Shown one piece after another: positions 9,967 to 19,408 of a DNA stretch of 64,000 nucleotides. This DNA comes from Jiangella mangrovi. GTDB taxonomy: Bacteria > Actinomycetota > Actinomycetes > Jiangellales > Jiangellaceae. Location of the stretch: the NCBI RefSeq assembly GCF_014204975.1, contig NZ_JACHMM010000001.1, forward strand, positions 7,068,037 to 7,132,036, in the 5' to 3' direction. The notes under the pieces are model-generated. The model was not told the origin of the DNA, searched no databases, and saw nothing but the letters and a program-made list of their open reading frames with translations. Position numbers and translations under genes: made by a program. Numbering within the stretch: the first letter of the stretch is position 1; each line of letters opens with the position of its first letter.

Positions 9967-11022
9967 ATGCCGAACCCGCCCGACGAGCAGCCGTCCGACC
10001 CCTCCCAGCCCGCGCCGGCCGATCGTCCGCGCCGGCGCCGCCGCAACCGCCGCATCCTCGTCGGGGTGCTGATCACCCTCGTGGTCCTGCTGGTCGCGGT
10101 GGCCGGCGGTGCGTTCTACTTCGTGAACCGGCTGTCGTCGAACATCGAGCGGATCCCCGACGCGTTCGACATCCCCGAGACCGCGCGCCCCACCGAGTTG
10201 CCGGGCGACAGCATCACGTTCCTGCTGGGCGGCCTGGACGGCGAGGACAAGGTCGACGTCTACGAGCCCGGCGCGGCGCGCACCGACACGATCATGCTGG
10301 CGCACTTCCCCGAGGGCCGCGACCGCGGCTACCTGGTCTCCATCCCGCGCGACACCTACGTCCCGATCCCCGGTCACGGCGAGAACAAGATCAACGCCGC
10401 GTACTCCTTCGGCGGGCCAGCGCTGTTCGTGCAGACCGTCGAGGAGCTCACCGGCATCCGCGTCGACCACCTGGCGCTCATCGACTGGAACGGCTTCCAG
10501 GCGCTCACCGACGAGCTGGGCGGCGTCACACTCACGTTCGACGAGGAGACCCAGCTCGCCGACGACACCACGCTGCCGGCCGGCACGCACACCCTCACCG
10601 GCGAGCAGGCGCTGCAGTACGTCCGCGACCGCAAGGACCTCCCCGGCGGCGACTTCGACCGCGTCAAGCGCCAGCAGAACTTCCTCCGCGCCCTCATGAA
10701 CGAGCTGGTGTCGTCGGGCACCCTCACCGACCCCGGCAAGGTCAACGGCGTCGCCGGCGCCATCGGTGAGGCCGCCCGGGTCGACGAGGACCTCAGCGCG
10801 TTCGGCATGGTTGACCTCGCGCTGTCCATGAACGGCCTGCGCGCCGACGACATGACCTTCCTGACGGTGCCCACCGACGGCACCGGCATGGCGGGCGCGC
10901 AGAGCATCGTCGTCTACGACGAGGCACGCGCGGACGAGCTGTGGACGGCGCTCAAGGACGACGACGTCGACGCCTTCCTCGCCGCCAACCCCGACCTCGT
11001 CACCGGCGCGGACGTCCAGTAG
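9967..11022 (+). CDS. LytR-CpsA-Psr (LCP) family protein
   Basis: A 351-residue membrane-anchored enzyme. A basic, Pro-rich cytoplasmic tail (1-34, ending RPRRRRRNRR) is followed by one membrane span (about 35-54) and an extracellular LCP domain. Conserved pieces include RTDTIMLAHF, YLVSIPRDTYV, KINAAYSFGG and YVRDRKDLPGGDFDRVKRQQNFL, which hold the phosphate-binding arginines and aspartates. LCP proteins transfer glycopolymers such as teichoic acid or arabinogalactan from lipid carriers to peptidoglycan. The ATG has CTGGAG upstream. It is divergent from the HIT gene and followed by a sigma-factor gene after about 100 bp. Confidence 0.92.
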   Translation: MPNPPDEQPSDPSQPAPADRPRRRRRNRRILVGVLITLVVLLVAVAGGAFYFVNRLSSNIERIPDAFDIPETARPTELPGDSITFLLGGLDGEDKVDVYEPGAARTDTIMLAHFPEGRDRGYLVSIPRDTYVPIPGHGENKINAAYSFGGPALFVQTVEELTGIRVDHLALIDWNGFQALTDELGGVTLTFDEETQLADDTTLPAGTHTLTGEQALQYVRDRKDLPGGDFDRVKRQQNFLRALMNELVSSGTLTDPGKVNGVAGAIGEAARVDEDLSAFGMVDLALSMNGLRADDMTFLTVPTDGTGMAGAQSIVVYDEARADELWTALKDDDVDAFLAANPDLVTGADVQ

Positions 11023-11125
11023 CGGTGCTGTGACCGCGTTCTCCTGAAGATCGGCGGCCTGATCCCCTACGGTGGGCCCGCGATCCGGTAAACCAGCGCC
11101 GGGGGCAACGCGTCTGTAGGGGTAT

Positions 11126-11638
11126 GTGGTGCAAGACAGGACCGGGTCCGACGCCGACGAGGCGATCACCGACCTGTACGCGGCCCACTATGTCCGGCTC
11201 GTCCGCATGGCGACGCTGCTGCAGGTCAGCGAGGCCGTCGCCGAAGAGGTCGTCCAGGACGCGTTCGTCGCTCTGCACCGGCGCTGGCGGCGGCTGCGCG
11301 ATCCCGCCGCCGCCGTCGCCTACCTGCGCACGTCGGTCGTGCACGGCTGCCGCAGCGTGCACCGCCGTCGCGGCGTCGCGGCCCGCCACCCCGAGGACCC
11401 GCCCGCCCATGCGCCCAGCGCCGAGCAGGTCGCGGTCGGCGGCGCCGCAGCGGACGCCGTCGTCGAGGCCCTGCGCGGGCTGCCCGACCGGCAGCGCGAG
11501 GCGCTGGTGCTGCGCTACTACGGCGGGCTGTCGGAGTCGGAGATCGCCGGCGCGATGAAGATCAGCAACGGCGCCGTCAAGAGTCATGCGTCGCGGGGCC
11601 TCGCCGGCCTGCGCGACGCCATGGCGGAGTGGTCGTGA
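11126..11638 (+). CDS. SigE-family RNA polymerase sigma factor
   Basis: A 170-residue ECF-type sigma factor with region 2 (LYAAHYVRLVRMATLLQVSEAVAEEVVQDAFVALH, about 15-50) and region 4 (LRGLPDRQREALVLRYYGGLSESEIAGAMKIS, about 112-145). It belongs to the SigE-like group abundant in actinomycetes. The GTG at 11126 is chosen for agreement with family length; a second GTG follows directly. The sequence CAACGCGTCTGTAG just upstream (about 11107-11120) resembles ECF promoter elements and could mark autoregulation, but this is tentative. The next gene starts 10 bp after its stop and is probably its membrane partner. Confidence 0.9.
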   Translation: MVQDRTGSDADEAITDLYAAHYVRLVRMATLLQVSEAVAEEVVQDAFVALHRRWRRLRDPAAAVAYLRTSVVHGCRSVHRRRGVAARHPEDPPAHAPSAEQVAVGGAAADAVVEALRGLPDRQREALVLRYYGGLSESEIAGAMKISNGAVKSHASRGLAGLRDAMAEWS

Positions 11639-11648
11639 GGAGGCAGCC

Positions 11649-12701
11649 GTGAACACGCCCGAGAACTGGACGCCCGAGGAGCGGCGGCTGCACGACGCCC
11701 TCGAGCGCGCCGCCGAACGAGTGGAGCCCGGCCCCGACGGCCTGGCCCGGATCAGAAGGAGGGCGGCGGTGGTCCCGATGTGGCGACGACCGGTGGTGAT
11801 CGGCCTCGCGGGGGCGACGGCCCTGGCAGCGGCCGTGCTCGTGGGCGGTGTGATAGCCCTCAACAGCAGCGACGACGACACCCCGGTGGCGTCCGAGTCG
11901 ACGACGACTACGCCGAGCGAGACGCCGACGACGCCGCCGGCGGAGACGACGCCGCCCGCCGAGACGACGCCGCCCGCACAGACGCTGACCGTGCCGGCCT
12001 ACTACGCGGCCGACTCCGGCGACGGGCTGCGGCTCACGCGCGAGTTCCACACCGTCGAGACGTCGCTCTCCCCCATCGCCGCCGCGGTGCACGAGATGCT
12101 GGCCGCGCCGGCCGCCGACCCCGACTACGCGACGCTGTGGGCGCCGGGCACCGAGGTGGTGGCGGCCGAGGTCGGCGACGGGTTCATCGGTGTCGACCTG
12201 ACGGGGACACCGGCGCTCGACGCCGCGGACGACGCCGAGCTGGCGCTGCAGCAGCTCGTCTACACGGCGACGGCCGCGGCCGCGAACGCCGGGCTGGACG
12301 GCTCGCTGCCGGTGCGGGTGACCGTGGACGGCGCACCGGTGGAGCGGCTGTTCGACTCGGTGGACGCCGCCGAGCCGGTCGGGCGGGCCGACCCGCTCGA
12401 GGTCCGGCAGCTGGTGCAGATCAACGAGCCGGGCGAGGGCGCGACGGTGTCCGGCCCGGTGACCGTCACGGGCGAGGCGGCGGTGTTCGAGGCCAATCTG
12501 TTGTGGGAGCTGCGCCGCGACGGCGAGGTGGTCGACTCCGGCAACACGTCCACGACGGAGTGCTGCACGTTCGCCGAGTTCAGTCTCGAGCTGGACGACC
12601 TCGAGCCGGGCAGCTACGAGATCGTCATGAGCGAGGACGACCCGTCCGGCGGCGAGGGCCGGGCGCCCATGAGCGACAGCCGGACGTTCACCGTCGAGTA
12701 G
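11649..12701 (+). CDS. membrane-anchored GerMN/Gmad2 domain protein, possible sigma partner
   Basis: A 350-residue protein with a short cytoplasmic helix region (1-45), one membrane span (about 48-70), a Thr/Pro-rich linker (about 77-110), a GerMN domain (about 112-235, FHTVETSLSPIAAAVHEML and VDLTGTPALD) and a C-terminal Gmad2 immunoglobulin-like domain (about 250-350, INEPGEGATVSGPVTVTGEA). Such proteins often follow SigE-like sigma genes. The cytoplasmic part could act as an anti-sigma segment, but no zinc motif (HxxxCxxC) is present. The GTG at 11649 has GAGGAGG five nt upstream. Its 3' end overlaps the convergent oxidoreductase gene by 14 bp. Confidence 0.82.
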   Translation: MNTPENWTPEERRLHDALERAAERVEPGPDGLARIRRRAAVVPMWRRPVVIGLAGATALAAAVLVGGVIALNSSDDDTPVASESTTTTPSETPTTPPAETTPPAETTPPAQTLTVPAYYAADSGDGLRLTREFHTVETSLSPIAAAVHEMLAAPAADPDYATLWAPGTEVVAAEVGDGFIGVDLTGTPALDAADDAELALQQLVYTATAAAANAGLDGSLPVRVTVDGAPVERLFDSVDAAEPVGRADPLEVRQLVQINEPGEGATVSGPVTVTGEAAVFEANLLWELRRDGEVVDSGNTSTTECCTFAEFSLELDDLEPGSYEIVMSEDDPSGGEGRAPMSDSRTFTVE

Positions 12702-13716
12702 GCGCCTGGAACCGGTCGAGCCGGCAGCCCGCCAGCATCGGCTCGACGGCGCCGTCGACCACCTCGCGCGCGACCAGGCGGCCGACGGCCGCGGCGAGCG
12801 TCACCGCGGGGTGCATCACCGCCACGTAGAGGCCGGGCAGCTCGGCGGCCGGCCCGACGATCGGCACGCCGTCGGCCGGCATGGGGCGACCGCGGACCGA
12901 GGTGCTGAGCAGCTCGACGTCCGCGGCGCCGCGGAAGGTGGACCGGACGGCGGCGAGCGTCCGCTCGGGCGAGTCCGCGGCGGCGATGAGCCGGTCGGCC
13001 GCGACCTGCCGGAGGTCGAAGTGCTGGTTGTTGACCACGCCGCGGATCAGACCGGCCGGAGCGCGGAACCGGAAGAGCGTGGCCGGCGACGGGCCGACCG
13101 GGACGCGGACGCCGGCCGACGTGCCCAGCTCGGCCGTGGCCACCCCCGCCGCGAGCACCACCGTCGCACCGGAGAGGAGTTCCGCGGCTGTCTCGACCCC
13201 GGCGACACGGCCTTGGGTGTCCCGGCGGACCGCGATGATCGGGGTGTCCGGGCGGATCCGGGCGCCGTGGGCGCGGGCGCCCTCGACCAGCCGCTCGGTC
13301 ACGCCCACCGGATCGATGGCGCCGTCGCCGGGTGCCCAGACGGCCCATTCGGGCGGCTCGAGCAGGGTGGGCTCGAGCGCCGCGACGGTGGCGGCGTCGA
13401 CGATCTCCTGCCCGGGCCCCGCCTCCGGCACCTCCTCCGTCGTTCCCCAGGACAGCGAGCCGGACCAGGTGATCGGGAGCCCCGGAAGCTCGGCCTCCAG
13501 CCGGTGGTACTCGTCCGTCGCGCTCGCCCGCAGCGCGCCGGCCGGCCCGGCGTGGACCCCGGACGATCCGATCCAGGCGAAGGAGTCCGCCGTCACACCG
13601 GCGCCCGGCCGCCCGGCGTCGACGAGGGTCACGGCGGCACCGGCCCGGGCGGCGTGGTAGGCCACGGAAGCGCCGACGATGCCGGCGCCGACGACCACGA
13701 CGTCGCTGCTCACCAC
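12688..13716 (-). CDS. FAD-dependent oxidoreductase (DAO family)
   Basis: A 342-residue flavoprotein. The N-terminal dinucleotide-binding motif VVVGAGIVGASVAYHAARAG (6-25) followed by VTLVDAG defines the DAO (D-amino-acid/glycine oxidase) fold, and RGRPMPADGVPIVGP near the C-terminus is the second FAD-contacting region. The substrate, probably an amino acid or amine, cannot be told. The GTG at 13716 is the only start keeping the Rossmann motif near the N-terminus. The gene stands alone between rsmE and the convergent GerMN gene and seems inserted into the otherwise conserved rsmE-HIT neighbourhood. Confidence 0.85.
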   Translation of the reverse strand: MVSSDVVVVGAGIVGASVAYHAARAGAAVTLVDAGRPGAGVTADSFAWIGSSGVHAGPAGALRASATDEYHRLEAELPGLPITWSGSLSWGTTEEVPEAGPGQEIVDAATVAALEPTLLEPPEWAVWAPGDGAIDPVGVTERLVEGARAHGARIRPDTPIIAVRRDTQGRVAGVETAAELLSGATVVLAAGVATAELGTSAGVRVPVGPSPATLFRFRAPAGLIRGVVNNQHFDLRQVAADRLIAAADSPERTLAAVRSTFRGAADVELLSTSVRGRPMPADGVPIVGPAAELPGLYVAVMHPAVTLAAAVGRLVAREVVDGAVEPMLAGCRLDRFQAPTRR

Positions 13717-13786
13717 TGGCTCGACCCGATCATCGGCACACCGTACCCACGGGGTCCGGGCGTGACGAACGGTTTTCGGACGACCC

Positions 13787-14512
13787 CTAGGCCCAGCGGG
13801 CGGTCCGCGCGAGCACGATGCCGGCGGCGACGGTGCCGGCGGTCGAGGTGCGCAGGACCGTCGGGCCGAGGCGGCCGGCGACGGCTCCGGCGGCGGTCAG
13901 CTGGTCCAGCTCGTCGGGCGCCACCCCGCCCTCGGGGCCCACGATCAGCAGGATGTCGCCGTCGGCCGGGAGCTCCAGGGCGCCGAGCGGTGCCGTCGCC
14001 TCCTCGTGCAGGACGACGGCGGCGCTTGCGGCCCCCGCGCGGGCGGCCAGCTCCGCCGTCGACACCACGTCGCCGACCACGGGCAGCCAGGCGCGGCGGG
14101 CCTGCTTGCCGGCCTCGCGCGCCGTCGACCGCCAGCGGCGCAGCGCCTTGTCGCCGCGTTCCCCCGTCCAGCGGACCATGCACCGCTGCGCCGACCAGGG
14201 CAGGATCTCGTCGGCGCCCACCTCGGTGAGGGTCTCGACGGCGGTCTCGCCGCGGTCGCCCTTGGGGACGGCCTGGGCGACGACGACCCGCGGCCGTGGC
14301 TCCGGCACCTCGAGGCGTTCGCTGACCTCGCAGGTCAGGCCCTGCTTCGAGGCCGCGACGACGACGCAGCGGGCCAGCTGCCCGGCGCCGTCGGTGAGCT
14401 CGACCGCCTCGCCGGGCGCGATGCGGCGCACGACGGCGGCGTGCCGGCCCTCGTCGCCGTCGAGCACGACGAGGTCCGACCCGCGCAGTGCCGCGGCGTC
14501 GGCGAGGAACAC
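13787..14512 (-). CDS. rsmE: 16S rRNA (uracil-1498-N3) methyltransferase
   Basis: RsmE methylates U1498 of 16S rRNA using S-adenosylmethionine. The C-terminal SPOUT region shows ILLIVGPEGGVAPDELDQL and LGPTVLRTSTAGTVAAGIVLA, the knot motifs that hold the cofactor; the N-terminal PUA-like part has DGDEGRHAAVVRRI. The GTG at 14512 gives 241 residues, normal for the family, and leaves 8 bp after the dnaJ stop; an in-frame CTG overlapping the dnaJ stop is another, less likely, start. It is the last gene of the hrcA-dnaJ-rsmE unit. Confidence 0.93.
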   Translation of the reverse strand: MFLADAAALRGSDLVVLDGDEGRHAAVVRRIAPGEAVELTDGAGQLARCVVVAASKQGLTCEVSERLEVPEPRPRVVVAQAVPKGDRGETAVETLTEVGADEILPWSAQRCMVRWTGERGDKALRRWRSTAREAGKQARRAWLPVVGDVVSTAELAARAGAASAAVVLHEEATAPLGALELPADGDILLIVGPEGGVAPDELDQLTAAGAVAGRLGPTVLRTSTAGTVAAGIVLARTARWA

Positions 14513-14520
14513 CGGTGCGG

Positions 14521-15660
14521 TCAGTTGAGGCCTTCCTTGAAGGCGTCGCGGATGCGGGTGAAGAAGTTGCCGTGGCCGCTGGCGCCGCCCGGGCCCTGCA
14601 CCCGCTCTTCGCCCCGCAGCCCGGCGAGCTCGCGCAGCAGCTCTTCCTGACGGGCGTCGAGCTTGGTGGGCGTCTGGACCTCGACGTGGATGAGGAGGTC
14701 GCCGCGGCCGGTGCCGCGCAGCTTCGGGACGCCACGGGCGGCCAGTTTGATGACCTCGCCGTGCTGGACGCCGGAGCGCACCTCGACCGTCGTGGGCCCG
14801 TCGAACGTCTCGAGCTCGACCGTCGTGCCGAGCGCGGCCGCCGTCATGGGCAGCTGCAGCGTGCACTGCAGGTTGTCGCCGTTGCGGCTGAACACCGGGT
14901 GCGGCGTGACCGCCAGCTCGACGTAGAGGTCGCCGGCCGGGCCGCCGCCGGGGCCGACCTCGCCCTGGCCGGTCAGCTGGATGCGGGTGCCGTTGTCGAC
15001 GCCCGCCGGGATCTTGATCGTGAGCGAGCGGCGGGTGCGGACCCGGCCGTCACCGGAGCACTCGACGCACGGGTTCGGGTTGACGGTGCCGAAGCCCTGG
15101 CAGGCCGGGCACGGCCGCGTCGTCATGACCTGGCCGAGGAACGAGCGCTGCACCTGGCTGACCTCGCCCTGCCCCTGACAGGTGGGGCAGGTGACGCGGG
15201 TGGTGCCCTTGGCGGTGCCCTCGCCGTGGCAGACCTCGCACACGACGGCGGTGTCGACCTGCAGCTCGCGGGTCGCGCCGAAGACGGCGTCGGCCAGCTC
15301 GATCTTCAGCTGCACCAGGGCGTCCTGGCCGCGGCGGACCCGGCTGCGCGGGCCGCGGGCGCCGCTACCGCCGAAGAACGCGTCCATGATGTCGGTGAAC
15401 GAGAACGCGCCGCCGAAGTTGCCGCCCGCGCCGCCGCCGCTGGAGAGCGGGTCGCCGCCGAGGTCGTACATCTCGCGCTTGCGGGGGTCGTTGAGGACCT
15501 CGTAGGCCGTCACGACCTCTTTGAACCGCTCCTGCGTGGCGGGATCGGGGTTGACGTCGGGGTGCAGTTGCCTGGCCAGCCGGCGGTACGCCTTCTTGAT
15601 CTCCTCGCTGGAGGCGTTCTTCGGCACGCCGAGAACTTCGTAGTAGTCGGTGGTGGGCAC
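14521..15660 (-). CDS. dnaJ: chaperone DnaJ
   Basis: A 379-residue full-length DnaJ (type I Hsp40). The J domain (1-70) has the HPD tripeptide that stimulates DnaK. A Gly-rich stretch ([15 protein letters not shown]) follows. Four CxxCxGxG-type zinc motifs come next ([32 protein letters not shown]), then the substrate-binding C-terminal domains. It lies 12 bp after hrcA and is under the CIRCE element upstream. This is the DnaJ2-type gene that accompanies hrcA in actinobacteria, in contrast to a DnaJ1 expected in the dnaK operon elsewhere. Confidence 0.97.
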   Translation of the reverse strand: MPTTDYYEVLGVPKNASSEEIKKAYRRLARQLHPDVNPDPATQERFKEVVTAYEVLNDPRKREMYDLGGDPLSSGGGAGGNFGGAFSFTDIMDAFFGGSGARGPRSRVRRGQDALVQLKIELADAVFGATRELQVDTAVVCEVCHGEGTAKGTTRVTCPTCQGQGEVSQVQRSFLGQVMTTRPCPACQGFGTVNPNPCVECSGDGRVRTRRSLTIKIPAGVDNGTRIQLTGQGEVGPGGGPAGDLYVELAVTPHPVFSRNGDNLQCTLQLPMTAAALGTTVELETFDGPTTVEVRSGVQHGEVIKLAARGVPKLRGTGRGDLLIHVEVQTPTKLDARQEELLRELAGLRGEERVQGPGGASGHGNFFTRIRDAFKEGLN

Positions 15661-15672
15661 CCTGTGTCTTCC

Positions 15673-16695
15673 CTAGTGAGCCTTGAGGATCTTGCTGACA
15701 TAACGTGCAACGGCGCCGACGGCCGCGATGGTGCCGGGGTAGTCCATGCGCGTCGGCCCGACGACCCCCATGCTAGCCAGCGCCAGTTCGCCCGGCCCGT
15801 AGCCCGAGGTGACGACGGACGTGGCCAGCAGCCCCGTGCCGACGTTCTCGCTGCCGATGCGGACCCGGACGGGGGTGGGGCTGGTGGCCTCGCCGAGCAG
15901 CCGGAGCAGGACGACCTGCTCCTCGAGCGCGGACAGCAGCGGCTCGAGCTCGTGGTCGAACTCCTGCCCGTAGCGGGCGAGGTTGCCGGTGCCGGCGACG
16001 GCGACCCGCTCCTCGTGCCGCTCGATGAGCGTGCTGAGCAGGGTGGCCGTGACGGCGGCGACGGTGGCGCGGTCCTCGGGACCGAACCGCTCGGTGAGCT
16101 CGGTGACCCGGGCCTCGACGGCGGCGAAGTCCTGCCCGACGGCGAGCGCGTTGATGCGGGCGCGCAACTCGCCCACCAGGGCGTCGTCGGCGTCGGAAGG
16201 AAGGTCGACGACGCGCTGCTCGACCCGGCCGGTGTCGGTGATGAGCACCACCAGCACCCGCGACGGCGCGAGCATGACCAGCTCGACGTGGCGCACCGTG
16301 GACCGGCTGAGCGACGGGTACTGCACGACGGCGGCCTGCCGGGTCAGCTGCGCCAGCAGCCGCACCGTCCGCGACACGACGTCGTCGAGGTCGACCGCGC
16401 CGTCGAGGAACGTCTGGATGGCCCGCTTCTCGGGCGCCGAGAGCGGCTTCACGTTCGACAGGCGGTCGACGAACAGCCGGTACCCCTTGTCGGTGGGCAC
16501 CCGGCCGGCGCTGGTGTGCGGCTGCGCGATGTAGCCCTCGTCCTCGAGCGCGGCCATGTCGTTGCGGATCGTGGCCGGGGACACGCCGAGGTGATGCCGG
16601 TCGACCAGGGCCTTCGACCCCACCGGCTCCTGAGTGGCGACGTAGTCCTCGACGATCGCCCGCAGGACGTCGAGCTTGCGGTCATCGACGGACAA
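15673..16695 (-). CDS. hrcA: heat-inducible transcription repressor HrcA
   Basis: HrcA represses heat-shock genes by binding CIRCE. The 340-residue protein has the N-terminal winged helix ([60 protein letters not shown]) and the family C-terminal part ([27 protein letters not shown]). I chose the TTG at 16695 because GGGAGGT lies about nine nt upstream; no ATG fits. A CIRCE-like inverted repeat stands 24-50 nt before this start, so the gene is autoregulated together with dnaJ and rsmE. Confidence 0.96.
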   Translation of the reverse strand: MSVDDRKLDVLRAIVEDYVATQEPVGSKALVDRHHLGVSPATIRNDMAALEDEGYIAQPHTSAGRVPTDKGYRLFVDRLSNVKPLSAPEKRAIQTFLDGAVDLDDVVSRTVRLLAQLTRQAAVVQYPSLSRSTVRHVELVMLAPSRVLVVLITDTGRVEQRVVDLPSDADDALVGELRARINALAVGQDFAAVEARVTELTERFGPEDRATVAAVTATLLSTLIERHEERVAVAGTGNLARYGQEFDHELEPLLSALEEQVVLLRLLGEATSPTPVRVRIGSENVGTGLLATSVVTSGYGPGELALASMGVVGPTRMDYPGTIAAVGAVARYVSKILKAH

Positions 16696-16718
16696 CCGGG
16701 CACACCTCCCGTCGCGCA

Positions 16719-16745
16719 CTGGCACTCGGACCTTCCAAGTGCCAA
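16719..16745 (-). promoter_or_regulatory. CIRCE operator of hrcA-dnaJ
   Basis: Read on the plus strand, CTGGCACTC (16719-16727), nine bases, AAGTGCCAA (16737-16745). The layout 9-9-9 and the GCACT/AGTGC core match the CIRCE consensus TTAGCACTC-N9-GAGTGCTAA, with the TGGCACTC form usual in Streptomyces. It sits just upstream of hrcA and is the expected HrcA binding site. Confidence 0.88.
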
Positions 16746-16992
16746 TTCTACGTGGTTCCGGCCGCGTCCGTCTCTTGCCAGTTGCCCGGGGGTGGTGAGG
16801 TGGGCTCGCCTCGCACGTCCGCTGCGGCACTGTCCTGGTCTGATGTCACATCCTGGTCCCCAGTCACGCGTTCGGGCCGAATTCGACCGTTTCGCGTGAC
16901 GCCAGACCAGCACGTGACGGCAGACCACGGGACCCGCAGAACGCCGACCTTGTCAGTGCCGCCGCGTAGGTTCCATAGCGAGCCAGTCACAC

Positions 16993-17014
16993 CGATGTGA
17001 CGCAGGTCACATCG
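16993..17014. promoter_or_regulatory. consensus CRP/GlxR-type site
   Basis: CGATGTGAC-GCAG-GTCACATCG is a perfect 22-bp palindrome and contains TGTGA-N6-TCACA, the exact consensus for CRP-family proteins (Crp in actinomycetes, GlxR in corynebacteria). It lies 129 bp before the tetR start and upstream of the operator array, in the hrcA/tetR divergent region. A CRP-type regulator probably acts on the tetR/efflux promoter; activation or repression cannot be told. Confidence 0.7.
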
Positions 17015-17030
17015 ATGGCCGGAAATATCC

Positions 17031-17117
17031 GGGGATGCCCTCCCCGTTTCAGCTCAGGACAGTGTGAAGTGGGGACGCACTCCCCGGTTCACGAAACGGG
17101 GATCCAGTCCCCGTTTC
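17031..17117 (+). promoter_or_regulatory. three tandem GGGGA-N5-TCCCC operator-like palindromes
   Basis: The motif GGGGA-N5-TCCCC occurs at 17031-17045, 17071-17085 and 17098-17112. The third is extended to perfect 10-bp arms (GAAACGGGGA 17093-17102, TCCCCGTTTC 17108-17117) and the second to GTGAA..GGGGA/TCCCC..TTCAC with two mismatches per arm (17064-17092). The right half TCCCCGTTTCA is shared by the first and third. They occupy 26-112 nt before the tetR start, so the TetR protein is the likely ligand. Confidence 0.7.
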
Positions 17118-17142
17118 ACCGCACGACTCCGAAGGGGGAATC

Positions 17143-17787
17143 ATGGGCGGCATGGCGACAGCCGAGCGCAAGGCACAGTCGGCTCGCGTCGACGCCACCC
17201 GCAACCGTGAGCGCATCATCGCCGCGGCGCGCGAGGCGTTCGTCGAGCACGGTCCCACCGTGCCCCTCGACGCCATCGCCCACCGCGCCGGCGTGGGCAA
17301 CGCCACGCTGTACCGGCACTTCGCCGACCGGCAGGAACTCATCCACGTCGTCGCGTCCTACTCCATGGCACGCATCACCGAGCAGGCCGAGGCCGCCCTC
17401 GACGAGGAGCCCGACGCCTTCGAGGCGCTGCGACGTTTCGTCCACCGCGCCGCCGACGAGCGGGTCGGCGCGCTCTGTTCGCTGCTGTTCGAAGGGTTCG
17501 ACAAGAACGACCCGCACGTGGTCGACGCCCGGCTCCGGCTCGAGGCGGCGGTCACCCGGCTGATGGACAACGCGCGCGAGTCGGGAGAGCTCCGGCCCGA
17601 CGTCGGCCTCGGTGATCTCATGGTCGCGATCACCCAGCTGACCCGCCCCGTCGCCGGCACCGCGTGCGCCCAGGTCGAGCGCTTCATGCACCGGCACCTC
17701 CAGCTCTTCCTCGACGGCCTGCGCGCCCCTGCCCGCTCGGAGCTGAGCGGCACGGCGGTGACGTTCGAGGACTTCGAGACGACGTAA
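17143..17787 (+). CDS. TetR family regulator next to MFS efflux gene
   Basis: A 214-residue TetR protein. Residues about 18-65 form the helix-turn-helix region (NRERIIAAAREAFVEHG, DAIAHRAGVGNATLYRHFADRQEL), and the C-terminal domain has the form seen in regulators of DHA2 drug exporters (FVHRAADERVGALCSLLFEGF, MHRHLQLFLDGLRA). The start ATG at 17143 follows GAAGGGGGAATC; MAT at 17152 is an alternative. The efflux gene follows after 93 bp in the same direction. Three tandem palindromes and a CRP-type site stand upstream, so the operon probably has layered control. Confidence 0.88.
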   Translation: MGGMATAERKAQSARVDATRNRERIIAAAREAFVEHGPTVPLDAIAHRAGVGNATLYRHFADRQELIHVVASYSMARITEQAEAALDEEPDAFEALRRFVHRAADERVGALCSLLFEGFDKNDPHVVDARLRLEAAVTRLMDNARESGELRPDVGLGDLMVAITQLTRPVAGTACAQVERFMHRHLQLFLDGLRAPARSELSGTAVTFEDFETT

Positions 17788-17880
17788 CCGGTCGTCGTTC
17801 TCGCCAGTCCCGGCCGGCCGTCGATTTCCGACCCGACCTCACTGAACCACGCCTTCATACTTTTCGATTGGACCCTCGTC

Positions 17881-19380
17881 ATGCCTGAAACACACCAGCC
17901 TGATCCCAGGCGCTGGCGGGCTCTGGCGTTCATCGCCATCGCCCAGCTGATGGTGGTGCTCGACGCCACCATCGTGAACATCGCGCTCCCGTCGGCACAG
18001 GCCGACCTCGGCATCTCCGACGCCAACCGGCAGTGGGTCATCACGGCCTACGCGCTGGCCTTCGGCAGCCTGCTGCTGCTCGGCGGCCGGGTCGCCGACA
18101 TGTGGGGCCGCAAGAACACCTTCCTCACCGGCCTGATCGGCTTCGCCGGCGCGTCCGCCCTGGGTGGCGCCGCCGCGAACGAGGCCATGATGTTCGCCTC
18201 CCGCGCGCTGCAGGGTGCCTTCGGCGCGCTGCTGGCCCCGGCGGCACTGTCGCTGCTCGCCGTCATGTTCACCGACGGCAAGGAGCGGGCTCGCGCGTTC
18301 GGCATCTTCGGCGCCATCGCCGGTGGCGGCGCGGCGCTCGGCCTGATCCTCGGCGGCATCCTCACCGAGTACCTCGACTGGCGCTGGGTGTTCTTCGTCA
18401 ACATCCCGATCGCCGCGTTCGCGTTCGTCGGCGCCGTCACCTCGGTACACGAGCCCGACGGCACCCGCAACCGCTCGCCGCTGGACCTCCCCGGCACCGT
18501 GCTCGGCACGCTGGGCCTCGTGGCGCTGGTCTACGGCTTCACCCGCGCCGAGACCGAGGGCTGGAGCGACACCGGCACCATCTCGATGTTCGTCCTGACC
18601 GTCGTCCTGCTGGCCACATTCGTGCTGGTGGAGCGGAAGGCCAAGGCGCCGCTGCTGCCGCTGCGCGTCATCCTCGAGCGCAACCGCGGCGGCGTGTACC
18701 TCGCGCTCGGCCTCGCGGTCATCGCGATGTTCGGCCTGTTCCTCTTCCTCACCTACTACCTGCAGGTGGTCAAGGGTTACAGCCCGATCCGCTCCGGCGT
18801 GGCGTTCCTGCCCATGGTCGCGGGCATGGTCATCGGCTCGACCCAGCTGGGCGCCCGGCTGATGACCCGCGTCCCGGCGCGCTACCTCATGACGCCGGGC
18901 CTGCTGGTCGCCGCCGTCGGCATGCTGCTGCTCACGCAGATGACCGTCGACAGCTCGTACGTGACCCTGCTGCTGCCGGCCATGATCCTGCTCGGCCTCG
19001 GCCTGGGCACCACGTTCATGCCGGCCATGAGCCTGGCCACCTACGGCGTCGAGCCGCGCGACTCCGGCATCGCCTCGGCCATGATCAACACGTCGCAGCA
19101 GGTCGGCGGCGCCATCGGCACGGCGCTGCTGAACACCATCGCGGCCACCGCCACCACGTCCTACATCACCGCGCACGCCGGCGGGACCACCCCGCCCGAG
19201 GTGGTGCAGCTGCAGGGCATGGTCGACGGCTACACCACCGCCATCTGGTGGGCCGTGGGCATCCTGGTCGTCTCCGCGGCCATCGCGTTCTTCTCCGTGA
19301 ACGCGACCCCGGAGAGCGAGGAGGCCGCGTTCGACGAGCTCGACGGCGAGGGTGAGGCCGCTCCGGTCATGATCCACTGA
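17881..19380 (+). CDS. MFS transporter, DHA2 (EmrB/QacA-type) drug exporter
   Basis: A 499-residue, 14-span major facilitator protein. Motif A-type GGRVADMWGRKN (about 63-74) and the motif C region (AIAGGGAALGLILGGIL, about 141-157) belong to antiporters; VVLDATIVNIALPSAQADLG near residue 25 is the classic DHA2 opening (motif D1). It probably exports hydrophobic or cationic drugs in exchange for protons. It is downstream of, and likely controlled by, the TetR gene. A strong hairpin terminator follows 29 bp after the stop. Confidence 0.92.
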   Translation: MPETHQPDPRRWRALAFIAIAQLMVVLDATIVNIALPSAQADLGISDANRQWVITAYALAFGSLLLLGGRVADMWGRKNTFLTGLIGFAGASALGGAAANEAMMFASRALQGAFGALLAPAALSLLAVMFTDGKERARAFGIFGAIAGGGAALGLILGGILTEYLDWRWVFFVNIPIAAFAFVGAVTSVHEPDGTRNRSPLDLPGTVLGTLGLVALVYGFTRAETEGWSDTGTISMFVLTVVLLATFVLVERKAKAPLLPLRVILERNRGGVYLALGLAVIAMFGLFLFLTYYLQVVKGYSPIRSGVAFLPMVAGMVIGSTQLGARLMTRVPARYLMTPGLLVAAVGMLLLTQMTVDSSYVTLLLPAMILLGLGLGTTFMPAMSLATYGVEPRDSGIASAMINTSQQVGGAIGTALLNTIAATATTSYITAHAGGTTPPEVVQLQGMVDGYTTAIWWAVGILVVSAAIAFFSVNATPESEEAAFDELDGEGEAAPVMIH

Positions 19381-19408
19381 CCGGCGCACCCACGCCGACC
19401 GCAAGACT

